Part shown: in pieces, positions 23,510-34,794 of the stretch | Layout of the letters: each line of letters begins with the position of its first letter | Position numbering within the stretch: the first letter of the stretch is position 1 | From: Lepidurus packardi | Taxonomy: Eukaryota; Arthropoda; Branchiopoda; Notostraca; Triopsidae | Assembly: GCA_023053545.1 (NCBI GenBank) | Contig: JAKZAN010000002.1 | Coordinates: forward strand, 9,420,790 to 9,484,789 | Length of the DNA: 64,000 bases | Direction: 5' to 3' | Notes under the pieces: generated by a model | Told to the model about the DNA's origin: nothing | The model's input: the letters and a program-made list of their open reading frames with translations, nothing else | Databases searched by the model: none | Translations under genes and position numbers: made by a program

Positions 23510-26485
23510 ATGCTAAACAGACTCGCCAAAGCTCGCGTTCATTATGTCTGTACCAGGTAAGAGTGTAATCCCGAGTGACGAAAATATGTGTTCTTTATTA
23601 GTTATTCATTGTTGTGTTGTGATCGCAGGGCTGCGATATGGCACGATCAGCCGCGGTTTTCGAGTTCGGTACCGCCACAAATTAAGCCTATTAACAAAGT
23701 TTTAATTGCCAACCGAGGTGAAATTGCGTGCAGAGTCGTCAGAACTGCTAAACGTTTAGGAATCCGTACTGTGGCAGTTTACAGCGATGCAGATAAGAAT
23801 TCGATGCACGTCTCTATGGTACTGTAAAGAAGTACAATTATCGTTTTTAACATTTGATTAGACTTTCTGTTAAACAACTAGGCTGACGAAGCCTTCAGAA
23901 TTGGAGTGGCTGCTTCACAAGAAAGTTACTTGAGACAAGATCGCATTCTTGACGTAGCAAAGAAGACAGGGTCTCAAGCTATTCATCCAGGTTATGGCTT
24001 CCTATCAGAAAACACTGAATTTGCCGAGTTATGTGCTAAATCCGGCCTTATTTTTATCGGCCCACCTGCTTCGGCTATTAGAGATATGGGAATCAAAAGG
24101 TATTAAAAAGAAGCAACCTCCTTACATTGCTAAAGAACGTTAAATCTCTAAAACAAAAACCAAAAACTACTCTTAATAGTACATCCAAATATATTATGTC
24201 GAAAGCTGGAGTTCCTATCATTGAAGGCTACCACGGAGAAGACCAGTCTAATGAACGTCTCAGATCTGAAGCCGACCGTGTGGGTTTTCCTGTGATGATT
24301 AAAGCTGTACGGGGTGGCGGAGGCAAAGTAAATTGGATGCGTTTAACTCTTAGCAGTTAGCTTAAAAAACAAAAGGCTTCTATCTTGATGGTTTAGGGCA
24401 TGAGAATTTCTATGAAAGCGGAAGATTTCGAATCTCAATTAGAATCTGCTCGACGAGAAGCGATGAAATCCTTTGGTGACCAAGTTATGCTTATTGAGCG
24501 CTTTGTAGAGCGGCCGCGTCATGTAGAAGTCCAAGTTTTTGGCGACCATCATGGAAATTACGTGTATCTGTTTGAGCGAGATTGCAGTGTCCAACGCAGA
24601 CACCAAAAAATCATTGAAGAAGCTCCGGGCGTAAGTTGCTACCGCTTGCTTGTCCAAACGAACACGGCTCTAACTCTAAAATTGGTCTTGTTTGTCGTTG
24701 TGCACACGTGAAGCCCGGAATCAGCCCAGAAGTTCGTGTTAAATTGGGCGAAGCTGCAGTCAAGGCAGCACGAGCCGTAAATTACGTGGGCGCTGGGACA
24801 GTGGAATTTATTATGGATCCACACCACAACTTCTTTTTTATGGAAATGAATACCCGGCTTCAAGTGGAACACCCTGTCTCCGAGATGATTACTGGCACAG
24901 ATTTAGTAGAGTGGCAGTTAAGAGTAAGCTTTGCCGTCTAAAAGGTGAAAATTCCGATTTTTTTCTACGAAAAATCCTCAATTTTTATAGGTAGCGGCTG
25001 GCGAAACGTTGCCTTTACTGCAAAAAGATATCGAGCTCAAGGGCCATGCCTTTGAGGCTCGGATTTATGCTGAAGAACCTGGAAACAATTTCATGCCTGG
25101 AGCGGGACCTTTACATTACTTGGCCACGCCCCAGCCCCGATCTGATGTCCGTATTGAAACAGGTAAATATAACTATTACTTAAAAAATAAGTTGCGTAAA
25201 AACAAAACAAAATGTCTGATGTAATGTAATATATCAAGGTGTGAGACAAGGCGATGATGTATCTGTCCACTATGATCCTATGATTGCGAAACTTGTAGTC
25301 TGGGCTGAAGACAGAGCGAGTGCTCTGCGAAAATTACGATCTTGTCTAGCGGAGTACAACGTAATGTTTTTTATTTTTAATTCTTTTAGTCATTACGATT
25401 GATTCCTATTCTATCGTAGATTGTGGGGTTAAACACGAATGTAGACTTCCTTATGGATCTCTCCGGGCACCCCAGCTTCATGCTAGGCGACGTGCATACA
25501 GATTTTATTACACAACATTACCAAGAATTGTTTCCTGCGAAACCTATTACGGATCAGCAGCTCTGCCAGGTAACAGTGATCTGTTTAAATAATTTCACTC
25601 ATTTTATTATTTTTTTAAATTTTTTTAAGGCTGGGTTAGTGCACATTCTCACCGAGCAAGCTAAAGCCTTGAAACAGCAGCTAAAGCACCCCAACTCGTT
25701 TAGCCCTTTCGCAACTCTGCCAGGCTTTCGAGTTAATCACTTCTTGGAAAGAAAGCTGCAATTCACGGATGGGAAAACCAGCCACAGTCTGACCGTGAAA
25801 TATGAAGGCAGCAATGACTACCAATTTACTTTATCCAGTGGCCATACTTACAAATTGTCGGGTGCATTGCACCAGGAAGATAGCGTTCGTGAATTATCCA
25901 TCAACATAAGCGGACATGTTAGCAAAGTCCGGTTCGTTTATGACGGGGACCAGATCCACTTATTCACTCCTGTTAGTTGGATCTATCGTTTTACGAGTTT
26001 CTAAAGTTTATGGCGGCATCAAGAGTTTTCTAATGTGTTTGTTTTTTGGGGTGGGTGTTTCGCAGGATGGAAGCGTAGCTTTGAAACTGCCTCAGCCCGA
26101 GTTCCTTAGTCAAATAGATGCTTCAAAGAGCTCAGGAGATACTGTTGCTCCCATGCCGGGCATTGTCGATAAGATTATGGTCCAGGATGGTCAACAGGTC
26201 AATACCGGAGAGCCGCTGATGGTTATGATCGCCATGAAGATGGAGGTAAGTGTGTTGACCCAACTTTCAGATTTATCTTCCTATGCAGTCGGAAATAGCC
26301 TTTTGAAAGGCTTTTATTTATCTTTTCCCTCCTCCTTTTCTGCCTCTTTTTTTATATAATTCTAGTACGTAATCCGCGCTCCCCACGATGGCGTCATAGA
26401 AAAAGTATTATATAAAGTCGGCGATAACGTAGCTAAAAACGCAGCCTTGGTCCAATGGACTGCAGATTCAACTCCATCGGAGTGA
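23510..26485 (+). CDS. MCCC1: Methylcrotonoyl-CoA carboxylase subunit alpha, mitochondrial (biotin-containing)
   Basis: Twelve exons: 23510-23556, 23629-23818, 23882-24099, 24180-24327, 24397-24630, 24714-24923, 24991-25162, 25239-25360, 25420-25569, 25630-25971, 26066-26245 and 26366-26485 (2,133 nt, 710 residues; human about 725). The basic N-terminus ([16 protein letters not shown]) fits a mitochondrial presequence. Biotin-carboxylase marks: [26 protein letters not shown], the Gly-rich ATP loop VRGGGGKGM at about 195-203, [33 protein letters not shown]. The C-terminal biotinyl domain has MIAMKME with the biotin-acceptor Lys near 669. Details favour MCC over PCC or ACC ([31 protein letters not shown]). 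The enzyme acts in leucine breakdown, carboxylating 3-methylcrotonyl-CoA, with the beta subunit encoded elsewhere. Confidence 0.97.
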
Positions 26486-27243
26486 CATACAAGTGGAAAA
26501 CAAAAATATGAGACAAATACCGACTAGAATTGTTTGCTTTATATACAGTAATTCATTTTACAAAGATTCTCACAAGTCTCCCAAATATTATTGTGGACAT
26601 AAATAGCTTGCGTTTAGCCAGGCGAGTTTTACATTACAAATACGTATATGCCTTTGTGTATCTGTGTACTAAGCTGGATTGCGGCAGCAACAAATGTCAT
26701 GCTCTCCTGGCGAACTGTGCAAAAATACCCTGGTTTTAGAACATTTGCGGTTGGAGGTTGAGGCAGCCTTGAAAACGATATAAATACGTATATTGATTGC
26801 GAGCTGGAGCGAGAAAATTAGAGACGAATTCCTTTTTGCTCAAACTATGGGAGTGCTTCCGTTCCAATTCACATTAGCTCCATACCACCTGTTTTGAATC
26901 AGAAGAATTCAAACTTTTAATTTAATTCACGTGATGTTAACATTCACATGAATTAAATAAAAAAATTGAATTATGTAATTGAATTGTGAATTATTTTTAT
27001 TTAATTATTCATATAAATTAATTTGTTGTATTTTTGTTATTTTCTAACTATACTTTCTAGTTTTCAGTTATGTTAATTTTACTTTGTGTTGATAATTCTC
27101 TCCAGTAATGCAGAGTGAGGTTCGTCATTTTCACGGAGTACTTTGGTATTAACGGAGAGGGCAATTGGCGAAGTTTGATGGCAAGAACTCGTGTAATACG
27201 CCAACTCAAATCTATTTTTTTTTAAAAAAGTATCCAGTGAGGA
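26486..27243. other. Convergent spacer
   Basis: Between MCCC1 and the MINDY-4B-like gene. It includes an AT-rich patch with an imperfect palindrome around GTTAAC at 26921-26957. No gene was recognised. Confidence 0.5.
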
Positions 27244-30200
27244 TTATTGGGAAGTAATTGGCTTTGAAGGAGACAAAAAGAAGTACGCTACGTACTTGTA
27301 TTCCGCGTGGTAGTCTCTTAGTAAGTCTCGATTTTCGCTGAATAGAACGCCGCTATTGTCGTTCGTTATAGTGAGCCAAACAGGGTACGTGGGCGTTTTA
27401 AGTCGCGATCCAATTTGTAGTGTGTTCGTTTTATCTTCCGACCCCAACCAGACGAGCAATCCTAAAAGCGATCTGCTTGTAATCCCCACTTGAGCCACAG
27501 CCTGTACAATTTCCATTTCAAATTTTCCGTATTAAGAATCTGCTATTTTCTCTCCCTCTTCTTATTTTTTTTTAAATTTTCTTCATGCATAAAATAATTA
27601 AAAAAAACAAAAATATTAGAAGAAGTGAAAGGGAATTAAAGGAAATTAGGGTGCACTTACGAAGTTGTTTTCGTCGCCCACGTAAATTATGCTATTATGT
27701 AAATAAGGGGTCGCGCGTCCAGTAAGCATGAGAGTTATGACGCAGAAAGAAATATCCCCATTCAAATTAATCATTGGTGCGTTGAACGTGTGCCGCAAAC
27801 TGGCTGGTAAATTGCTTCTGCCCAGGTCGTCGTATATCCTATTTTAGAATTGTTTCTTTTTTACTTCTTTTCCTATAATTTCTAAGTGATTTTTTTATGG
27901 TTTCGAAGGGGTGAAATGTTCTTTCATTTCTTCCTTCTCTTTTTGCGTGGGTGTTTTTCATTACCTTGGAATGGTACGGGAAAGAATGGCGCTGTAGAGC
28001 AGTAATATCAAGGCCGGTCCAGGATCTGCTTGGAACTGTAAAGAATGGGTGTGGGGAGGGAGTAAAAAGAACTTTGTTTCATTTTGTTCTCTTTTTTGGG
28101 TGTTTTCTTTGGGTGTGAGGAGGCGATTTAATGTTAATGGACACTACTTAATTAAGTCCCAGGACAACTGTTATCAGAAGTAGAGCAAGCCTGATACTCG
28201 CACAGGAATCACACATATAAGCCAGTTTCTGTTCGTTGAGCTGGTATGGGTGGCTTACCAGATATAAGTAGCGTCTGACAAGGATGAAGAGATCGTCGTA
28301 TGTCTGTGCCACGAGTAAGTGAAGCTTTGGGCCAGAGCAGTGATATGCAGCATAACGATGCAAAAAGGAGCAAATGAATTTAGTTGGGCAATTTTTCTTG
28401 CTTTGTCTGTAGTCGTTAATACCTTCTCGGTGACGCCGTCCACGTTGTATGTCTCGCTTTCCGAGACGTATGCTTGAGATTGCGGAAGACATAACATCGC
28501 TTGATGGCTGTCTCCAGCAGCTTTCCAAAGAATATCCGTTAATGCTGTGCACAAAGCCTCTTGTTGCGCAGCCTTGCCCGGTTTCAAGGGACTGGGAATA
28601 ATAGCAAGACAAACCCCTATTAGACCTTTGTGTTTTTAGGACTTGGCAAACGTTCTAAGATAAAGTTGGACGAAAGAGAAGTCGGAACTAACTACTTTCT
28701 ACGGAAGCGCATACCTGGAGCACTCTACGAATTGAATAGTTAAACACGATTATAGAGGAAAAACTCGAAGTAAACTGAAACGAAGTCCCTTTAAGCAGCA
28801 ATAGCCACCCAACAAATAATTGTCTGAAAAACAGGATGAAATTTTGCTTCGAGTTTTATTTTTCTTTCCATCGTGCGCAAAGTAAGTAATTAAAATTTTG
28901 AACAGGGAAGCAAGATCATGTGGTTCTTTAACATCACAGAAGTACCGACCGTACGGTACCCGAGATATTTTTTTTTATGTTTTAAGCATGGAAATAAACA
29001 GTAACGGTGGTAGCAAGCGCCGCACGCCATGCCATGACACGCCTGTGACGTCACGGCCATAAATTTGCATGCCAATAGATTTTGAACGGCTGTCTTAGAA
29101 AAATTGTCTACAAGAATCTCTGAAAACCTCAACGTATGGTTTTGCTGGCTGTTGCCCTTTAATAGAAAGTCGTTATTGGTAAACATAAATTTCGTTTGTT
29201 TACAGATCGTGGGAAGGTCGTAAGGTTGGTGAAGGGCAATCTGAGGTATTACACTTTATGTAAGGAGTTTGCTAATGTATCAGTTTCAGTTTACTTTTAG
29301 TATAAGAAAAGTGAGGCATTTGGTTTTAAGTTTGAAAGTACGGCTCCTAAACCATTATTCATAGAAAAGGGCCAAGGTAAATAGCTCCTGTCACGTCATA
29401 TACGTGTAATGGAAGGAGCCGCTTTGTGCGCTTTCTTTACGTTGTAAACATTCTGGAGATAGCCATCGTATTTGTGCGTCCCACGCTTCGCAACATGCTG
29501 CTTTATACAAATACTCTAGGGTTTATTTATAACATGCTCTGTGCTCGCGAATTTTCTGCATTGGCAACAATATAATTGGGACGGTACCCCATGGCGTGAC
29601 AATAGCACATTGACCTTGCGTGACCTAGAAGCATTATTTCAAGGAAGCATTGCGTCTACACATATTTGGCATGCTTTTACAGCAGGTCTTGTCGAGGAAG
29701 AACGCTTAGTCACATATATAGGCGTGTTTAGTACGGAATAACTTATGGAAATCTATTTTAATCGTGAGGAAGTTGAAAGAGAACAAAAGAGCTTTGGAAA
29801 CTGTTTTAGAGGCTTACTGGATCGTGTCAGGTCTGAGGGAAGTAAAACTGCGAGACCGAAATAAGAGTGAAGAGCGTCGAGAAATACTGCCTCCGTAGAA
29901 GCCTCTGCTCACCATATTTTCAACCATTTTGGTAACGGAAACCGACTTGCTGTAGTGTATATATTATGTACATTGTGGGCACGATGGGTCGTAAAAAGAT
30001 ATAAACAAGAACAGAGAACAAACAAACGGGAGAAAAAGGCAAAAAACAATGAGGGCGAGTACACGAAAACGAAGAAGAAATTTATTCCTAAACGATTTTT
30101 GGCAGATCTAGCGTAGTTACTACGGAAAAGTTACTACGGTTACTACGGAAAAGTTCGATTCGAGTAACTGTAGACTCACGTCAAATCCTGGTCTAGTTCA

Positions 30201-32080
30201 ATCCGTATGGCCAGTTAGTGCAGTGCGAACGTTTCGGTAAATACGGAGCGCGCGCTTGTGTATAACGGGCAGTTAGTGTGTGGAAAGCGTTCGATTTCCG
30301 TTACCCGACTGACCTGTACCCCTCAGCGGAGCTTTCTTGCTCCCTTGCTGAAGCCTTGTAGCTTAAGCAAACACATGAAAGTTCGCTTGAAATCCAAGCT
30401 TCAGCTGCTTTAATTGATTAGTTTAACTTGACTCCTTCTGCTTGATCTAACCAAGGTTGCGGCAGGGTAAAAACAATTTGTACTTCTAAAATTTACTGGT
30501 CAGTTGGGTGGGGTCGGGATGTTACCAAAAATCGAATGTTTTGATTGGGAGAATTGTCCTTTTTGTTTTGCACGTCATTTTGTTCGATTGCGTCAGCAGA
30601 GACATGGTAACAGGCTTCGGATGTAAGAATTCAGCTTGGCGGGTTACGCTTGAAGTGCCCTATTGTATAATGACTGAAGTTCACATTCGTGAGTCTATTC
30701 TTAGGCTTTAGGAGAGTCAATAGGCTATAAAGTGGAGGAAGAAGAGCCTTTATAGATCGTCCTCGGAAGCCGTTGTGCCTTTCGTGTGCCGTTCCTCTTC
30801 TGACCAACCGTCGACCAAGCAATTTGTCTGGCTTTATTCTTTCAATAAATTTTATATATAGAAAAATAAAAAATTCTCTTCACTGCAGTCTTATCGTTAG
30901 GTCCTGTAATGTTCCACCTGTAATGCTATATAATACTGTCACAAATAAATTGTGTGCACTTCAAACGAAGTAAGAAAGAAAACAGTGTACAGCCGTGGTG
31001 ACCCAGCGAGAAATCTGCCTCAAATTTCATGGATCATAACGCAAGGCACAATCAAAAGAGCAACTTGTTGCAGTTCAGATTTTAAAAACTAAAAAAATAA
31101 CTAAAGGAAATAGAGAAAAACGGTTTTCTTACCTTTGCGTAGTCCGGTTTGGGCGTTTTTCGAAGAGTAGCATACGTAGAACATGGGCTTGGATCGCCAT
31201 TAACATGGATTTGATCACTGGCATTGTGGCGAAATTTCCCACCACGAGTCCATAACTCAAATCACGTTCGGGTTCGCGGAATACCAGACCGGGTCCATTA
31301 CCAAAGAAATCCAGGCGAATAGTCCCCGGACATTGGCCGAAAACCAGCTTTCTGAGAGCCTTCTCGTGGAGAAAAAAGAAAGAAGGGAGAAATTCGTTAC
31401 ATGTTAGTCAGAAATATGTAAACTCATCAACAAGCATTTTTATCTTCTTTTTTTGTTTTGCCAGAAAGCACTTAGTGCAGCCTGGAGTGCACTTTCTATT
31501 CGACTTACGATAGCAGTTTCTTCAGTTATGGGCGTGCCACCTGTCACGGGCATTTGATGGAGCACATTCCGTTCTCGGCGAGCGTATAGTACTCTACCTG
31601 GAATAGTATCATCAATTGAAACTTGTCAATTTTTTGTAGCAAAACATGGAATTGAATTAGTCAAGTTTTCAACTCTTCATTTAATCACGTTTTTTTTGTT
31701 TTTTCTTACCACTCATGGCTCCGATGGTCATGTCCGAGCCGGTTGCCAGCTCTGTCACTTGGGCAGCAATGGTGCTGAAGTCATTCTGAAAGGAATAGGT
31801 AAAAAGGAATCACCAAGAGATCAATATTGTAATAAGCTGGAAGGTCTGGATTAGTAATGGAGAAAACAAGCAATAGAAATTCCAACGACTGTTCCTGTCA
31901 ACATGGTTATGGCTTTAACGAATGACTTGTTTTCGTGCTCCTTAATTCCAAAGTTAACGACATACGAATTGTTGCTTGGAACTTTTTGTGTGTTTTTTAA
32001 AAGAAAAGAAATGAATGAAAAATAACAATAATTTGAATAAGACAATAAAAGGAAGAAAAAATTACCTTGCTACTTGCCAT
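27244..32080 (-). CDS. MINDY-4B-like protein, predicted inactive deubiquitinase
   Basis: Nine exons: 32066-32080, 31710-31785, 31509-31597, 31133-31362, 28423-28591, 28259-28324, 27965-28035, 27661-27838 and 27244-27501 (1,152 nt, 383 residues). It follows the MINDY-3/4 (FAM188) fold: GGTPITEETAIKALRKLVFG, LSYGLVVGNF, AIQAHVLRMLLFE, ALTDILWKAAGD, YDDLFILVRRYLY, ALILLLYSAILSR, INLNGDISFCVITLMLTGRA, LKTPTYPVWLTI, GVLFS. Active members have a GPCG catalytic-Cys motif before the AIQA helix and a His before the VLFS strand. Here those places read FATMPVIKS (about 104-112) and NDNSGVLFS (Asn347), so both catalytic residues are missing. Human MINDY-4B is likewise described as inactive. The frame is intact, so a non-catalytic ubiquitin-binding role is plausible. 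The tiny first exon (MASSK) is the least certain part. Confidence 0.85.
28592..31132 (-). other. Large intron of the MINDY-4B-like gene
   Basis: At 2.5 kb this intron is much longer than almost all others here. It holds copy 2 of a dispersed repeat (28915-29160) and, near 30117-30160, three short TTACTACGG-type direct repeats. No nested gene was recognised on either strand. Confidence 0.65.
28915..29160. repeat. Diverged dispersed repeat, copy 2
   Basis: Collinear, same-orientation match to 925-1195: TTTTAAGCATGGAAATAAAC, CCATGCCATGAC, GACGTCACG and GAACGG occur in the same order. Both copies are intronic. Confidence 0.5.
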
Positions 32081-34794
32081 AGTACTTGACGTTTTGTTAG
32101 AAACTATGCTTACAAGTACGAGAATCACATTAGCGTCGTAATGGAGACACTATTAAAGCAAGGTGCAGTGCTTTGCGATGTGACCGACCGACTGACCTAA
32201 GCGTAATATAAACCAGCTCAGGTAGAAACCACCTCGCAGGTAATACTAAAGACTATAGCACCCTACCTATGCCGCCGTACCCACCCTTATGCCTCCTGTT
32301 TTACGTTAGAGAACAAGGACAGGTAGGACCCGCCCCTTCTTCAGCAAAGAAAAAAGTCGTAGACGGGATAGAAATGGAGGGAGAAGGGGGTGCACGGGAA
32401 TCATCGATCAGCGATTTCGGTTCTCGCGCTTCGGCTCTAGTATGGCGTAGAACCTGGGAAGAAGTTTGGGAGCAGCTTTATATACAAAAAAAAACACAAG
32501 GTATAGAAACAGGAAGGTCGATAATCTTCTTACCCTTGTATTATAGACCGTACATTTTTTTATTCAACGTATGTTGACATGAGTGAGTCAGATCCCTCTT
32601 CACCTTCCTTTGACACCTTCAAAAAGTCTTCCCCTTTATCCCCCCTCCTTAGTTCCCCTCACCTACAACTTTTGCTTTCACTCTATGTTATGTGCTCTGA
32701 TTAATTAATAGCACTTTGGTGGTTAAATCACAATGCTTCCTTTATATAACCTTTTGTAACCGACTGCGATTTCCGACGACATTGTAAAACTATAGTCGGT
32801 TTGGCGCTCTTTTAATTTCTTTTTTGCTTAAATGTTTATTTTGATATGCCGCTTTAATATCTTAGAAACTTACGTACAGTTCCAAGCAATTAAGGAAGAA
32901 AAACAATACATAATAACCAAATTTTATAACCTTTGGATTTTTTTTTTTTACCCAGGTGGTGCTAAGCACGGAACGGAAATTTGCAGAATTAATGTATTTT
33001 TTGGATGGCAGCGTAAATTTTGTTGAAGGAAATTGAAAGGAAACAAAAACATCCACGAGTTTTTACTGGATGCAACACACGTTCGTTTTTAAGAAGGTTT
33101 AACTTGGCTCGTTATTGCGTGAAAGTTTAACGTGCTGTATACAATTTGTCAAGGTGACTAGTTATTATATCCTTCCTTTCTATTATAAGCGTTTTTGTTC
33201 CTCTTTTTGCCTTAAAGATGGATGTCGTGCATTCATGAAGAGGAATTAAGTGATACTTCCTAGGTTTATACGCTGTCTTTTTTGTACACAAGTCAAGTTT
33301 CTTAACAAGTCTTTATGAAATACTATATTTGCTTTGCTATGACAAGTTTCCGTCTGGTCCGTGAATAAAGAGACAGCCAAACTGGCCTCTAAACTGGCTT
33401 ATGGCTACCATTTAGAGCTCTCCGAGACGTCAAACGTCAGACGTTACATTAAACGGGCTCTATGCTATGCAGGATTATACTTCACTATAGTGTAGTAAAC
33501 TTCTCTTATACGTTGGAACGGTAATCTTGCTGTGTAATGACTTTATGGAAGGGGCAATTGACGCGTTCCAGCAAGGCAGAAACTAACAGGTACAGCATAA
33601 TAATTAGACAGGACGGACCAAAGGCACATGGCTCAAATTCCGTGGCAATGAATTCTAGCACGTCAAGCATATAAAGAAAGTCCAGTTGACTCTTAACGTT
33701 TTTCATGTTTGTTTTTGTAGGTGATGAGGTACAAGGCGAGCTAATATTTATTGATCAAGTTAAGATTAGCGGTTCTTAATGACGCCAGATTGTTTGCTTT
33801 TGTACAACAAAAACCCGTTGAACGATTTCCGTGTACAACAAGAAGCATTAAAAAATCCCGACTAGTTTCACGGGAGCACGCTAAGGGTTGTCTATAAGTT
33901 GGCTTCGAGGGGAACACGACAATTAGTACTCCATTTTGGAAGGATCGTATAATTGCTGCAGCCCAGGCGGAGTGTTGAAGGGTAATTATTACCACTGGTT
34001 CCGTGCTCTAGATCAATCTTGTTTCCCCATCACGAAACTTCGATTCTGTCCTAAAATTTACTTTCTAATATCGGGAACCTCGCTGAGCACAAGCATCAGC
34101 TCGAGCTAGTGGTTTTCTTCCTTTATATATAACATCGAAACAAACACGTTTTTCTTTTCGTTTTGTATTCTAGAAAACGTGCTCATTTTTATTGAGCTCT
34201 TATAGTATAGATTCAAGTTGTAATAAAGCAATATTCTGGTAACGACGGGACTTAAGTCTGCTCTTCTTTGACATCACCCCCTCCCCCTCCCCAGTGAGTT
34301 CAAACGTCAAAGACGTCAATGGCTTTGACCTAAATGGAGCTTCGGCGTATTTTAAAAGTGCAATACACTTCTGTTTGTTGGAATTGGCATTACATAAAGC
34401 CGTACCGGAATTAAACAAGGCTAGAGCCACGTTTTTTTTAAGATCGCTAAGGGGATCGGATATCTGGACCGCATGTGTCACTCCTTCTTACGTAAGATGG
34501 GTTTTGCTGTGCTCATGCGGTAGCTTCATAGACAGCATCCCACAGCTTGGAACCGCATCTTAAAAGTTGGGGGGAGGGGAAGACCCACATTGGTTTTAAA
34601 CATCGCAGTGAATGCGATGACTTTAGAACGTTGACAGCTCAAGGTTTCGGTTTCGTTCTCGAACTTTTAGTTTCATCCAAGCCGTTGCTTCTGACGAACG
34701 TGAAGGGACAAGTCCTCTTTGCAAAAGCACGTGTACCTTTTTATTGTGCCGTTTACCCTCAGGAAGTTTCAAATAAGTGATCTATCTGGAAATC
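32081..34794. other. Divergent intergenic region
   Basis: Between the MINDY-4B-like and laccase genes. The 102-codon frame at 32269-32577 shows no family features and is probably chance. C/T-rich and A-rich tracts are common. No repeat ends or RNA genes were recognised. Confidence 0.45.

Noticed and set aside
30190-30305. Possible tRNA (GGTTCGATT-like and GTTCGATTTCC motifs)
   Set aside because: No cloverleaf with acceptor pairing could be found around them.
31851-32045. Minus-strand frame ending in a hydrophobic stretch, inside MINDY-4B-like intron 1
   Set aside because: The only plausible acceptor puts it out of phase with the first exon, and no family member has such a segment.
32269-32577. 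102-codon plus-strand frame upstream of the MINDY-4B-like gene
   Set aside because: No domain or motif, purine-rich composition and frame typical of chance; could be 5' leader sequence.
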